DNA of 64,000 nt from Zanthoxylum bungeanum (lineage: Eukaryota; Streptophyta; Magnoliopsida; Sapindales; Rutaceae). Below are positions 33,654-46,199 of the stretch, one piece after another. Location: assembly GCA_019454045.1 (NCBI GenBank), contig SKCR01025361.1, positions 62,001 through 126,000 of the forward strand, given 5' to 3'. A program made the translations under genes and the position numbers. The stretch's first letter is position 1, and each line of letters starts with the position of its first letter. The notes below the pieces were generated by a model. That model was not told the origin of the DNA. It made no database searches and saw only the letters and a list, made by a program, of their open reading frames with translations.

Positions 33654-34310
33654 ATTCAATCATCACATCGCCACGATGTATGATCTAACGAATCAGATGA
33701 AATTAGTCGAAGTACATACTTGGATCATTGATGAGACCGTGATTCTTTAGCCTGTACGGTAGCCTAGCCCAGCTGCTAATAGAATTACTCCTAATTTAAT
33801 TAGGATTATTTAGATCCAAAATGCTTCCTTTGCTGCCTCAGCTGCAGCAATATTCCGCTCTTGTTATTTATTCGGTAATAGTATCTTGCTTTGAATATTT
33901 CCAGCTCACTGTTCCATTATTCAAACTAAATATGTACCCGTATTGCGACTTAAAGTCGTCCTTATCGGTTTGGAAACTTGCAGCGGTGAACCCAGTCACC
34001 CCAAGTTCTCCTTTCCCCATATTCTCATAAAGCATCTTTGGTTCATCCCAGATACTCAAGGATGTTCTTTACTTCAATCCAGTGACCATCACCTGGATTG
34101 GCCTAATTGCGTCTATATATGCTCAAAGCATATGAGACATAAGGTCACGTACATTTCAAAACGTACGAACTCTGAGAAAGTTGTTAGCAGCTTTCTAGAT
34201 CTATCACATTAGATCTTTATTCCTAGAATAAAGCCTGCTTCTCCCAGGTATTCCATGGAGAATTTTTCATGAAAGCCAAGCTTTCACCGATTTTAGTATG
34301 GGAATGTTAT
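33654..34310 (-). pseudogene. pol: Cop3 RNase H remnant
   Basis: The frame 34059-33868 shows 'AASFQTDKDDFKSQYGYIFS' and 'NNGTVSWKYSKQDTITE'. In working copia RNase H the first catalytic residue is the Asp of 'DASFQTD'; here it is Ala. A stop ends the frame just before the catalytic Glu region, and the remainder to 33654 is broken. The left part of this region lies beyond Cop4 at 23677-23808. Confidence 0.85.
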
Positions 34311-34990
34311 TGTTAAGAAGCAATATATCATCAACTTATAGGACATTCATTGTCAGTGCGCTTCCATTAACCTTCTTATATACACAAGAATCATCTTCGT
34401 TTTGAATTAAATTATATACCATTATGATCTCATCAAAACGTTGGTTCCAAGAACGTTATGCTTGCTTCAATCCATAAATGGATTGATTTAACTTGCAAAC
34501 CTTGTTTACATGTTTTAGCCCGACAAAACCGTCAGGATGTTTATAAACATCCTCTAAAAGATTTCCGTTAAGGAAAGCGATTTTGGAGTCCAACTGTCAT
34601 ATTTCCTAAATGAAATATACAGTTATAGCAAGCATTATCCGTATGGATTTAATCATGGCAACATGTGAAAAGGTTTCGTCGTAGTCGACACTGTGTCTTT
34701 GACGATACCCTTTCTGCACAAGCCTAGCTGTGTATATTTTTTTGTTGCCATCCATGTATATCTTCTTTGAAGACTCATACAGTACCAATAGGCACGATGC
34801 CTTCTGGTACATCAACCAATGTCCAAACTTGGTTGGTATACATGGAATCCATTTCGGACTTAATGGCACTTTGCCATAAAAGGAGTCGATACCTTGTATC
34901 ACTTCCTCATACGTAGCTGGTTTGTCTTCCTCAATAAGATTGAGGTCTACATGAGGTGAGATCAGAAACCCATACCTCCCAAGTTATTTT
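34311..34990 (-). pseudogene. pol: Cop3 reverse transcriptase remnant
   Basis: The frame 34902-34606 contains 'YMDGNKKIYTARLVQKGYRQ' and 'VDYDETFSHVAMIKSIRIML', the finger/palm blocks of copia RT. Downstream, near 34440-34480, is the decayed 'GLKQA' block, and near 34340 the active-site region reads stop-V-D-D in place of Y-V-D-D. Better kept than the same part of Cop4. It lies between RNase H and integrase as expected. Confidence 0.87.
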
Positions 34991-35890
34991 CTGACTCTCT
35001 CTGACCTACGCAGTTCTTGTGTATTCGAAGATTATTGGTACAGTTTCATCCCTGGTGAACTGTTTATGTTCCGTAAAGGAGTCGGTGCCTGGAATAGTAT
35101 TACTCCGATTTTCATCGAGTTTTACTTTCCTCCCACTTACCACTGCATATAGGAATTCCTCTTAGGAAATCTGCATGGAGAGCAACAATTACATTGTTCT
35201 CTTGTGAGTTGTATAAGTACTATACTTTGGTTTCCTTAGGATAACCTACAAATAGGCACTTATCCGATTTGAGTTCTAGTTTGGTATCATCCAAACGTAT
35301 GCCCAGCATTCCCAAATCTTCAGGAATGAGAAACCCAGTTTCTTTCATGTCCATATCTAATATGAAGTCTGTCGAATAGATTTTACGAAACCTTATTCAA
35401 AATAAGTATTGCACAGTTTAATGCGTATCCCTAAAAGGAAATTGGTAGCTCAGTGCGACTCATCTGTTTAAGTATTGTCCATCATGGTCTGACCGCAATG
35501 TTCTAATACTTTTACCGGTCTATTTTCTTACTTCGTGTCAAAACTCTATGAATTACTCAAAAGTTTCTGACTTGTGTTTCATAAGATACACATAACCGTA
35601 ATGCGATGCCACATCCGTAAAGGTTACGAAGTACTCATATCCACCTCTAGCCTAGCTAGACATGGGCCCACTTACGTCACTATGAACAGGGGCTAACAGA
35701 TCGGTGGCACTTGCACTTTTACCAAGTAAAAGGTGTTTTTGGCTTTTTGCCTAATAAACTAGATTCGTAGACATCATTTGAATTAGAATCAAATCCGTCC
35801 TAGTATCCACTCTTCGAAAGTGTGGATATACGAGTCTTGTTAATGCATCCCAGGTGACAATGCCACAAATAAGTCTCATTTGTTTTACTC
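34991..35890 (-). pseudogene. pol: Cop3 integrase remnant
   Basis: Near 35690-35640 the minus strand reads 'PVHSDVSGPMSS' then 'ARGGYEYFVTFTDV', the first-Asp block of copia integrase, and nearer 35480 'LRSDHDGQYLNR', the second-Asp block. The zinc-finger end reads 'VYESSLLGK', with cysteines lost. Stops and shifts separate all of these. The 35130-35330 part is the integrase-RT linker ('YPKETKV', 'EEFLY' type). Confidence 0.78.
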
Positions 35891-36200
35891 AATATTAGCT
35901 ATTTATTTGCATATTATATGTTTGAGATTCATTTATATTCAAAATATAAAGACCATTATTTACATCTAATGTAGATATCTCGATATCATCTTTAAAAACA
36001 AAACACCCGGTGTTTCGAAATATAAAGGTATACCCGCAACAGGTTAAACTAGATACAGAGATAATGTTCCTAATCAAACTAGATACATTATAACAGTCTC
36101 CTAGTTTAAGTACATGCCCAAGGGCATTTCCAAAACTTAGGTTTCTACGGCCAAAACAACGACTCTCGTCATGTTTCCGACTTGTAGGTCGATCTCACCT
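35891..36200 (-). pseudogene. pol: Cop3 protease C-terminal remnant
   Basis: 'MIRNIISVSSLTCCGYTFIF' and 'FVFKDDIEISTLDVNNGLYI' (36077-35895) match the region after the active site of copia proteases, which links to integrase. No D-T-G or D-S-G motif was found upstream. Confidence 0.75.
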
Positions 36201-36625
36201 AAAGCCAGTCTCCTGCTTACCAGCAGATTCTGTACATCAGTACATATATTCATGTACCACATCCAGTATCAAAATCAAATTTTAAAACCAATAGTGAACA
36301 TATTTATAACAAACATTCTTGAAGTCGGAACCTTGTCCCGCCTTCACTTCCTTCATGTCTGCCTTGTCCATACGACAGTCACACTTCTAGTGACCCCGTT
36401 TGCCACAGTTTAGGCAGATAACTTGGGACATGTCTTTTTAAGAAGTTCCAGCTATGCATAAAGGATTGAGCACTAAAGGTATCATCACAATGAGTCTTCC
36501 CAAGCTCATGCTCTACTATTCGCTCAACTCCGGGCTCATGCTCGAGAGGTTCTACTCACAATCTGAAAATTAAAGCCGTTAAAGACATTTTCCCCAAGAT
36601 TATGTCATTTGACACTAATCTTTCA
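36201..36625 (-). pseudogene. gag: Cop3 gag C-terminal remnant with zinc knuckle
   Basis: Near 36405-36345 the minus strand reads 'CLNCGKRGH', stop, 'KCDCRMDKADMK', a CCHC zinc knuckle broken by one stop. Upstream only about 200 bp precede the AT-rich repeat, so most of gag is missing. The same end of gag is found in Cop4. Confidence 0.75.
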
Positions 36626-36860
36626 GTCATCTTGATTGCTATAGTCCAACTATCCAATCAACGATTTCAGGTACAATTAAATGTAATAATTACTATAGTC
36701 TTACTATATAATCAACTACAATTGATTGGTTATATTCAAATGTATTGATTACTATAATCCAATTATATAACCAACTACAAATGAAGTAGTTTGAATACAG
36801 TCCAACTATTAAATTAAAACAACAATTAAATATTAGTCCAACTAATATATTAATAATTAA
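36626..36860. repeat. Degenerate TCCAACTATT repeats in Cop3
   Basis: Five or so 'atagtccaactat' and 'taatccaattatataa' variants, matching 29256-29490 in Cop4. Confidence 0.7.
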
Positions 36861-38903
36861 TGACGAAAAATAAAATGAGTATTGGCAAGTATCTAAACGA
36901 AATTGCAAATTTAATACTTGCCTCCCACTATTTTTTCGGCGAGCCTCTAACCCTCCGTGGAGTACTCGGGAAACCAAGTTTCCTAGTGGGCTAGGATCCC
37001 GTTAAATAACACATAATCTTGACTTTGGCCAACAAGTTGTATGAAACTTAACTAGGTAGATCTCTAAGATCAATTGGATTTCATCTAATTCCTAGATCCA
37101 GTAGGTGGAGCTCCAAATTCGAAACATATATCCTATATATGCCAATATATCCAATATATACCCCAACTTTTTCCTCTGAATCAACTAAGCATTGGCTTTG
37201 GCTCAACAAGCTTAATGATTCCAGTTAAGCGGAACCCATTGACTTTGGAAAGCTTCGTAATCGATGTCGATGGACAAGAAGTGATCTTGACTTTGGCCAA
37301 CAAATCACAACTTGGACAAGACATGCGATATGGAACAAAGCCTTCATGATTCAAACACATCCGCGTTGGACAAAGGTCTTGACTTTGGCCAACAAACCAG
37401 TGCCAATCTTGGATCTTGAGAATTAATCACTCAATGGAAGGAAAATGCTTAATATTTGTTGAGGGTTTTTCGCGTAAATTGGCAACCAATTTATTATCTT
37501 TAATTAGGTCTCATCATACACCCTTAAGCATGCATTCTAATAGCATAATAAGGAGCGATAAAATAATAATGATATGCGGATGGATATATAATACACTTTG
37601 TTTCTAGAACAAATCTCCCTATTTCCTCTCTCCCGCTAGCACTATTCTTACTTCTACCCAATTACATAATACTTCTAAAGAAACCTCATTTACATTGAGG
37701 GGAATTGGTGAGAAGAGAAATACAATGAGATAAGGAGATAATAGGCTGGACACGCAGGTCCAATTAATAAATTCTAAATTTATTACAAAAATTCCCAAAT
37801 TTCCATCACCTTTCTAATATCCATCAGATATACATTATTCATACATACATCCAAGTATTCACACAAAGCATGTTATTCAATCAATCTAATCCAATTAATT
37901 AATCTTTAATTAATGACCAACCAATGTTCATACAACGATTTGATTTGCTCGAGTCAAACTCGTTTAAGAATAAATACTCAAAGTAAGTATTCTTGAATTA
38001 TATCGAACTACAATTTTAAATCCAATTTAAATTGTATCCAATACTAATTCATATTTAATTCCAAATTAAATAATTACACTTATTTATGTGCCTTAAAGAC
38101 TTGGATTACAAATCCAATCTTAAAGGGTCTCACAGGCCCAATTAGTATCCAATACTATTTAATTAAAGTCCAATGGGCTTTTAATTAATTCTTTAGGCTT
38201 GGGCTTTCGGCCAAAATGGATCTAACCCATAATGCCTAGGCCCATTAGGAATCATCATTTGCCATAGAATCAATTTTGGCCCATTAGGCCCAATTAAATT
38301 ATTAAAGGCCCAATAATCATATTTTGGACTTTATGGAAATGGTTTAGGCCCAAATATAATTCAAGACTAAAATTTGGCCCAACCAAGTCCATTATCCAAA
38401 ATACAATAATTAAATTAATACAACATTCCAAGTTATATATTAATTCAATTAAAGTGCAATCACCATAATTAATTAATTAACCTAATGTTTCCAAAATATT
38501 AATTTAATCTAATTAATCATGCCTAATTCCCACATTCATGTCCAACACAAAATTGGGGCAAAATCAATTCTATAACATGCTTCACATCTCACGACAATAC
38601 ATGAAATTAACATCCAATTTTGATTTCAATCTAATTAAATCAACAATAAATATTCAATTTCATGTGAATCAACATATCCAATTGTTTAATTCAAAAAATT
38701 ACTATGAGCAATTCCTAGGGTATTCGGCCAAGATATAGATTTTAGGAAAAATAATCTAATCCATTTTTCACAAAATCAATCATGCATAACTCCAAGTCAT
38801 CATCATCCAACCATGTCCAAACAACCAATTTAGGCATTTACAAGCTCCAAGCAAAAATCCCTAAATAAAGTCTATAACCCTAGAAATTAAATCATGCTTA
38901 GAT
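36861..38903 (-). other. Cop3 untranslated leader
   Basis: Same order of blocks as the Cop4 leader: 'gcctcccactattttt' near 36918, three copies of 'cttgactttggccaacaa' (37018, 37286, 37378), 'ctggacacgcaggtccaatt' near 37745, and 'ggcccaatt' runs (38140-38400). No coding support on either strand. Confidence 0.75.
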
Positions 38904-38918
38904 CTCGCTCTGATACCA
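38904..38918 (-). other. Cop3 primer binding site (tRNA-iMet)
   Basis: 'ctcgctctgatacca' is TGGTATCAGAGCGAG on the element strand, one base from the 5' LTR; a perfect 12-base match to the usual primer site. Confidence 0.92.
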
Positions 38919-38919
38919 T

Positions 38920-41244
38920 TGTTAGCATCCTAAACATGTCACATGATCTCTAAGTGTGATTCGTGTGTGAATAATAATAAAAATAAGTTGCGGAGGACTT
39001 ACATTGATCGGTTGAGTTCAAAACTTTTCATGGATGTTGAAGCTTCCAAACTCATGGGTGAGTATCTCTATCACCTTCATTTGACTCCCATAAGTGCTAG
39101 CTAGAACAAATGGAACAAATTTGATCTCCCAAAGAGAAACAAATTTACCCTATGGAGAGAGAAGTAATCGCCCATATGGCGAAGAGGCCATTTGGCCGAG
39201 ACAAAAAATGCACTCAAAGTGCAGTGGTATTTTGTTTCTACAAAAGAAAAGGCCATTCGGCCAAATGGAGAAGACACAGGCCATTCGGCCATTTGAAAGA
39301 GAGAGAGCAATAGCCTTTTTATTTCTTGGCCAAAAAAAATGCTTTTAAGTCAGAGAGCATTATATTGAATTCAAAAAAAAAAAAGCAAAAGGGCAATTGT
39401 CATAAAAGCAAAAGCCAGAGACATATTGAAGTTGAAAAGACAAAATGGCCTTTACTCTCTTGTCGGCCAAATGCAATTTGTTCATTTCTTTTCCATTAGG
39501 CCAAACACTTTCATTCGGCCAATAGCATTTAATGACCGTTCACTTCCAAAACCAATGTCCTTTTTATTCGGCCAATGTGCAAGGTGAGAGAGAGATTAAT
39601 TCCAAAATTAAATGTGTTTTTCAAGTTTCCATCAAAACTCATCACTTATGTCAATCACCAAAAATGACTAATGATGTAAGTGAAGTGAGCCTCACTTTAA
39701 ATTCAAAATTCAAAATTCAAGTGAGCTCAACACACTTCGGGCTCAGATTATTTTAATCCGATTAAACGAATTTTTCGTCGCTGCATAATTAAATCCAATT
39801 TAATTAAATAATAATACCCAATAAAATTATTACGGAAATCGCTCGCGAATTAATTCCAAATTAATTTGTTCGCTAAAGTTAAAATCCAATTTAATTTCCC
39901 GTTAAAATCCGATTTCAATTAATATATCAAATATATTATTTTTAGCCCAATTAAATAAATTAAATGGTAAAATCTAATTTAACTATTAAATTTATTTTAC
40001 CGATTAATTCCAAATTAATAGGGTTCTCTCCTCTCGACGAATTTAATCCCAGATAAATTCTCGACGCAATTAATCACAGATTAATTATTTCTCTGATAAT
40101 TAATCCCAGATTAATTCTTGCCGTAATAATCCCAGATTAATTTTCTCTTTTTATTAATCCCAGATTATATTCTCTCTCTTAATTAATCCCAGATTAATAT
40201 TGTTCGAGTTAAACATCATCGGTGAATCTTTGGGATGCGACCCAAGAGATCCCTGGATATATTGGCAGTAAATTCGGTCATCGGACTATCCGAACACGTG
40301 CGTACCCAGTACCACGTACTTACTGATTTACAAGACATGGTTGGCTTCTAGCAAAGCACTATACCTACCCAATTCTCCAGAAATATTTTTTTACGGAATA
40401 CATGATCTTTTTCAGGCGTAGTATACATAGTATTGTGTATTACGATCCAGTATCAGATGACACTTGCTAGGCCTGGGGCTGGAGTTGTGTCTGCCCCGTA
40501 CGAAGCATATATCGGATCACTAGCAACTAGTCTTTTTATGATTGGAAAGTCATGACCTAGTCATACTTCCCCGATGGCTATAACACTTAGAGTACTAGTT
40601 CTGCATCCCTGCATGATCATCATCTCCATATGACTGAAGTGATATTTCCATCTTGACATCGCATCCAATACACTACGATTCTCAGTATACCCAGAAGAGG
40701 CATACATAGAACCTGTTAAAGCCCTGGACGACCAAAACCAAAGTATATTGATTGTCGCAAGCATTAGCGATGCAAGTCTCAGGTTAAGACCAAATACACC
40801 TACCCTGATTCGGATTCCCATAGACACATAGTCATACTACCAATGGGATTCCGATAGGTCTATCTAGAGCGAAGCTGTTTCCGTACCATCCGTAAACAGA
40901 ACCTCCTATTACACTTGCATGAGTATCCAATACCCAAATATATGAGAACTATGTCGTTACGCTTCCATGACACGCACAAGTGTAATACTAGCCTATTTCG
41001 CATTATCGATGTCCAGTCTCGATAATACTACGACTATAGATGTTTAATGATTAAACCTTTGTGGATTAATATTGTCTCATATCTTATTAATCCGGAACTA
41101 ATCATAAGGACTTTTATCATTTATATATCCAGGTAATCCAATTACAAATGATAAAATAGCAATTTCCTTTGTCACATAGTTAATTTGTACAACAACACCA
41201 TGTTCTGTACAAATAGTGATGATATGGGTCATAATTATCCAACA
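38920..41244 (-). repeat. Cop3 5' LTR
   Basis: TGTTAGCATCCTAAAC to AATTATCCAACA, followed by CAAAC (41245-41249), the right copy of the target duplication. It matches 21385-23676 with moderate divergence and several small indels, more than seen between the Cop2 or Cop4 LTR pairs. Confidence 0.95.
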
Positions 41245-42255
41245 CAAACTGCTTGTCTAGTTTAATTTCTGTAGACGCTGAGGAAAAGGTGGAGGTAGAG
41301 TGATTCTTTCTTGATCTTTTTCCTTTGCTTCTTTTTCCTCCATCTGTGGAACTGCTTCGCTGCTTTCTTTTGGAACTTCTTCAATGGATGCCTTGATTCC
41401 AACATCTTTATTGATTTCTGTACCGCTTTTTAAAATGATGGCATGACATTGCTCATTCCCATGTTCCTTGGATTTAGTTCTGTGTTACTGGGAAGGTTTC
41501 CTGGCTGTCTGTAACTCTGAGCATTGGCCAGTTGTCCAATTTGATTTCCAGTGCTTTAATAGACGTAGATTGGCTTTGAATCAAAACATCATATTTTTTT
41601 AATTGGGCCAGCACTTCCGCTATTCCTGGTTCTTTTTCATGCTCCTGGATTTGCTGTTGGAATCCTGGTGGTGGATTGTTCCTTTGTCCTGAATTGTTGC
41701 TCCATGCGAAATTGGGATGATTCCTCCACCATGGGTTGTAGGTATTGGAATATGGATTGTTCCCTTGTCTGTTGAAATTGTTGACGTAATTCACTGTTTC
41801 TTTATGTTGGGTTGTCTCTGGTGCTCCTCCATATGGTGAACTTGTGGATCCAATATTGCCTTGCATGGTGAGAGTCTCCATGAATTTGCATATCTGATCC
41901 AGCTTGGCGTTTACTATTGTGTTGGCACCAACATCATAAATTCCAGCACCATTAAAGCTTCTCCAGTCGCAGCATCAATTGTGGTTCTCATTATTCCATA
42001 AAGTCCATTATGGAAGGTTTGGACTTGTAGCCACTTTGCAATCTCATGGTGAGGACATTTTCTGAGTAAATCCTTGTACTTTTCCCAAGCTTCGCATAGG
42101 GATTCTGAGTCTTGTTGCACAAGGATGTGATGTCATTCCTTAGCTTTGCAGTTCTGGCTGGTGGAAAATACTTTGCAAAGATTTGGTAGCTAAAGTATTC
42201 CAAGTTACGAGGAACGACAAAAATGTTTCTCCATTCCTTGAGCTCTCGGCAATGG
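41245..42255 (-). pseudogene. gag: Gyp1 gag (Ty3/gypsy, Athila-like), 5' truncated
   Basis: The minus strand holds most of a gypsy Gag. From the right: 'FAKYFPPARTAKLRNDITSL' (42275-41991 frame), 'AWEKYKDLLRKCPHHEIAKW' and 'QVQTFHNGLYG' (capsid, Retrotrans_gag type). Then, in the frame 41881-41474, 'VNYVNNFNRQGNNPYSNTYN' and 'WRNHPNFAWSNN', a stretch typical of Athila-like Gag. The tail to 41250 is lysine-rich and leads into the protease linker found at 21384. Two or three frameshifts lie in the capsid. The N-terminus is replaced by the Cop5 LTR near 42255. Gag would form the particle. Lineage is inferred from the motifs. Confidence 0.88.
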
Positions 42256-44181
42256 ACTGTTTTGTCCTCCTCCATTTTCGGTCATCACTTGCATGGATGC
42301 TCCAAGCTCCAAGCTTTGCAAATGGTGATTCCATGCTCACAAGTTGGTTTCCCTATCACCTTCGGATGACCCTTCATGTGCTAGTATTGGAAAAATTGCC
42401 ACAATCTTTCCTTGTTCTTCTTCTATGTCTCGGCCAAGCAAGAAATGAGAAGAAAAATGGCTTCAAAGGCCGAATGGGAGGGAAGGGAAATTTTGGCTCC
42501 AAAACCGTGTGAGTGATTGAGAGAGAGAGAGAAATTGTGTTGTGTATATGGTTTTAATTTTTTTAAAAATCAAATACCAAAAAACAATTACCAATTATCC
42601 AAAAAAGGTACAAGACTTAAAGTCTTCAACCACCTCCATCAATCAATGAATAGTGACTGGTTGTCAATCACTCAAAGACAAGACATCCATCACTTGAATG
42701 ACGAGTGATGTGACGTGTGATGTGACTTGTGGGCCGCACTTGAATTCGAAATGCGAGTGCGCCCACAAACACTCTCGGGCTCAGGTTCGCTAATTCCGAA
42801 TTAACGAATTCCCGTTGCGACGTAATTAAATCAAATTCAATTAAATAATTTTCCTAGCAAAATTAATATTCACGTCGCTAGCGAATTAATTCTAAATTAA
42901 CTCGTTCGCCCGAATTAAAATATAATTTTAATTCCGCGTCGAAATCCAATTTCGAATAATATATCGAATATATTATTCTATCGATTAATTCCAAATTAAT
43001 CGTTCTCTCTCTATGAATAATATTTTATCCCAGATAAAATATCTCCGTAATTAATCCCAGATTGATTTTCTCTCTTTTATAATTAATCCCAGATTAATAA
43101 AGTGCGAGTCATACGTCATCGGTGAATCTTCGGGAAGCGACCCATGAGATCCCCGGATATGTTGGCAGTAAATCCGGTCGTCGGACTATCCGAACACGTA
43201 CGTACCTAGTACTATATTTTTACCGATTTACAAGACATGGTTGGCTTCTAGCAAAGCACCGTGCCTACCCAATTCTCCATAAATTTTCTTATAGGAATAT
43301 GTGATCTATATCAGGCGTAGTATACATAGTATTGCGTTTTACGATCCAGCATCGGATGTCACGTGCAAGGCCTGGGGCTGGAATTGTGTCTGCCCCGTAC
43401 GAAGCACATATCGGATTTCTGGTAACTAGTCTTTTTTTTTTTGGGAAAATTACAGCTCTGGTAACTAGTCTCTATAATCGGATAATCATGACCTAGTCAT
43501 ATTATCCCGATGACTGCAGTACATAAGAGCACCAGTTCCGTATCCTACGTGATCATCATCTCTACTATGACTGGTGTGATACTTCCGTCTTGACATCACA
43601 CCCAATACACTACGATTCTCAATATACCCAGAAGAGGCGTACACAGAACCTGTTAAAGCCCTGGACGATCGAAACCAAAGTATATTGATTGTCGCAAATA
43701 TTAGCGGTGCAAGTCTCAAGTTAATACCGAATACACCTACCCTGATTCGGACTTCCATAGACACATGGTCATACTACCAATGGAATTCTGAGGGGTCTAT
43801 CCAGAGCGAAGCTGTTCCCGTACCATCGGTAAACACAACCTCCTATTACACTTGCATGAGTATCCTATACCCAAATATAGAGAACTATGTCGTTAAGCTC
43901 CCACAACGTGCACAAGTGTAATACTAGTCTTTTACGCATTATCGATGTCAAATCTCGATAATACTCTGACTAGGGATATTTAATGATTAAACCTTCGTGG
44001 ATTGATACTGTCTCATATCATCTCAATCCGGAACTAATCATATGGACCTTTTATCATTTACACATCTTGGTAATCTAATTACAAATGATAAAAGGGCAAT
44101 TTCCTTTGTCACATAGTTAATTTGTATAACAACACTATGATCTGTAAAAATAGTGATGTTATAGGTCATAATTGTCCAGCA
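42256..44181 (-). repeat. Cop5 LTR (left end missing)
   Basis: From about 42290 ('ctccaagctccaagctttgc', then 'ttccctatcaccttcg') this matches the Cop4 LTR from about 24010 on, through the palindrome cluster (42780-43100) and the family block (43540-43790), to 'aattgtccagca' at 44181. Roughly the first 200 bp of the LTR are absent. A short insertion with a T run lies at about 43430-43456. The junction with Gyp1 is uncertain by some tens of bases. Confidence 0.85.
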
Positions 44182-44289
44182 CTTGGTAGATTTCCAGGTC
44201 ACTATTCCGTAGTTCAAACAAATATGTACCCTGATTGTGACTTACAGTCTTAATTATCGGTTTGGAAACTTGCATCGGTGAACCTAGTA
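44182..44289 (-). pseudogene. pol: Cop5 RNase H fragment
   Basis: 'tttccaggtcactattccg' and 'ggtttggaaacttgcatcgg' match Cop3 33898-33990 (RNase H). In Cop3 and Cop4 more than 250 bp separate the LTR from this part; here the LTR end is joined directly to it, so the polypurine tract and flanking sequence were deleted. It is cut at about 44289 by Tat1. Confidence 0.75.
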
Positions 44290-44429
44290 TAGACATGGTA
44301 CAGAGGTACGGTGACGCTTTCCGGGCTTGCGACCTATTGGGAGTACGGAGTAGCCCGCGTGGAACTAAATCGGAGAATAAATAGAGTCGCCACCTAGTGT
44401 GAATGCGAAGTGAGAAATGAAAAATGACA

Positions 44430-45890
44430 ATAAAAAAGGCGAATAACAAGATCAACAGAAGAAGGGTGTGACAAAGAGCTTTGGCCAACGTCCATATGGG
44501 ATCTTGTATACCCGGCGCGGCAAAACATTATGGTAAAGGTAGCTTTTAGGCATTTCCCTCAAATGGAAAACCTTTAATCCAACGCGATTAGCCCATGCGC
44601 ACCAAATGACGACGCAAAAGTAAACAGATGGAATAACATGCAGAAAGTAAATGACAGAATAATAAAAGAGATGCGACCAAGGCCAACATTTATATGGGAC
44701 TTCGTATGCCCGATTGAACGTACTTCTCATTCAATCAAGTATACTTTGTCCGGCGCGGCAAAACATCATGGTAAAGGTAGCCTTTAGGCATTTCCCTCAA
44801 ATGGAGGACCTTTAATCCAACGCGATCAGCCCATGCGCACTAAATAGCAATGTATAAATAAACAAAGCGATAACATGCCGAAAGTAAATAAATAAATAAT
44901 GAAAGAGATGTGACCAAGCCAACATCTATATGGGACATCGTATGCCCGATTGAACGTATTTCACATTCAATCAAGTATACTTCGTCCGGCGCGGCAAAAC
45001 ATCGTGGTAAATGTAGCCTTTATCCATTTCCCTCGAATAGAGGACCTTTAATCCAACATGATTAGCCCATTTGCACTAGATTAACAATGCATAAATAAAT
45101 AAAGTAATAACACGCGAAAGTAAATAACGGAATAATAAAAGAGATGCGACCTAGGTCGACATCTATATGGGACCTCTTATGCCTGATTGAACGTATTTCA
45201 CATTCAATCGAGTATACTTCATCCGGCGCGGAAAAACGTCGTGGTAAATGGTAGCCTTTAGGCATTTTCCTCGAATAGAGGACCTTTAATCCAACATGAT
45301 TAGCCCATGCGCACTAGATTAACAATGCATAAATAAATAAAGCAATAACAAGCGTAAAGTAAATAACGGAAAATAAAAGAGATGCGACCTAGGCCGACAT
45401 CTATATGGGACCTTGTATGCCCGATTGAACCTATTTCACATTCAATCGAGTATACTTCATCCGGCGCGCTAAAACGTCGTGGTAAAGGTAGCCTTAAGGC
45501 ATTTCCCTCGAATTGAGGACCTTTAATCCAACGTGATTAGCCCATGCGCTCTAGATTAACAATGCATAAATAAATAAAGCAATAACACACGGAAAGTAAA
45601 TAACGGAAAATAAAAGAGATGCGACCTAGGCCGACATCTATATGGGACCTCGTATGCCCGATTGAACGTATTTCACATTCAATCAAGTATACTTCGTCCG
45701 GCGTGGCAAAACGTCGTGGTAAAGGTAGCCTTTAGGCATTTCCCTCGAATTGAGGACCTTTAATCCAACATGATTAGCAATGCGCACTAGATTAACAATG
45801 CATAAATAAATAAAGTAATAACATGCAGAAAGTAAATAATAAAACAAAAAGAATAAAACACAAACAATGAATGAACACAAAATTAAATAA
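44430..45890. repeat. 237-bp tandem repeat, six units, in the Tat1 LTR
   Basis: The marker 'ggcg(c/t)gg' of the 'tccggcgcggcaaaac' block starts at 44514, 44752, 44988, 45225, 45463 and 45700, a step of 236-238 bp. Each unit has 'gatgcgacc', 'tatatgggac', 'cgattgaacgta', 'ggcgcggcaaaac', 'tttaggcatttccctc' and 'attagcccatgcgcac'. Shorter, diverged forms occur in the Tat2 LTRs (49322-49770 and 56015-56460). Confidence 0.92.
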
Positions 45891-46199
45891 CAAAAATGAA
45901 ACACGTGCTTAAAAGTTTCTCAAGCGGTACGTGGAGTTGTATCCCAAGTACAGATCACACTACTGTCCATTCGGATTCGGCTACAGAATTTACGTCTGGG
46001 TTTCCATCTGATATACCGCAAGAGATAGCACGCAATCATCAACCCAATATGAATGAAAATAGACGTGGAACATAATGATGCATGCGAATGAACCAACAAT
46101 AACTAACTGAAAAGATAAATAAATTACAAAGTGTGCCCTCAGGTTTTACCTTTTAAGTTGCATCTTGGAAATGCGTTACGTCGTTGTCGGAAGGGTTAA

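Larger units (their letters stand above)
21385..41244 (-). mobile_element. Cop3: Ty1/copia element in Gyp1, interrupted by Cop4
   Basis: Minus-strand element with LTRs 21385-23676 (3') and 38920-41244 (5') and an exact duplication CAAAC at 21380-21384 and 41245-41249. Internal sequence is 23677-23808 plus 33654-38919, split by Cop4. Without Cop4 it is about 10 kb. The order of decayed RNase H, RT, integrase, protease and gag on the plus strand (left to right) is the mirror image of the copia order. The coding part is full of stops. Cop4, Cop5 and Cop6 belong to the same family. Confidence 0.93.
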
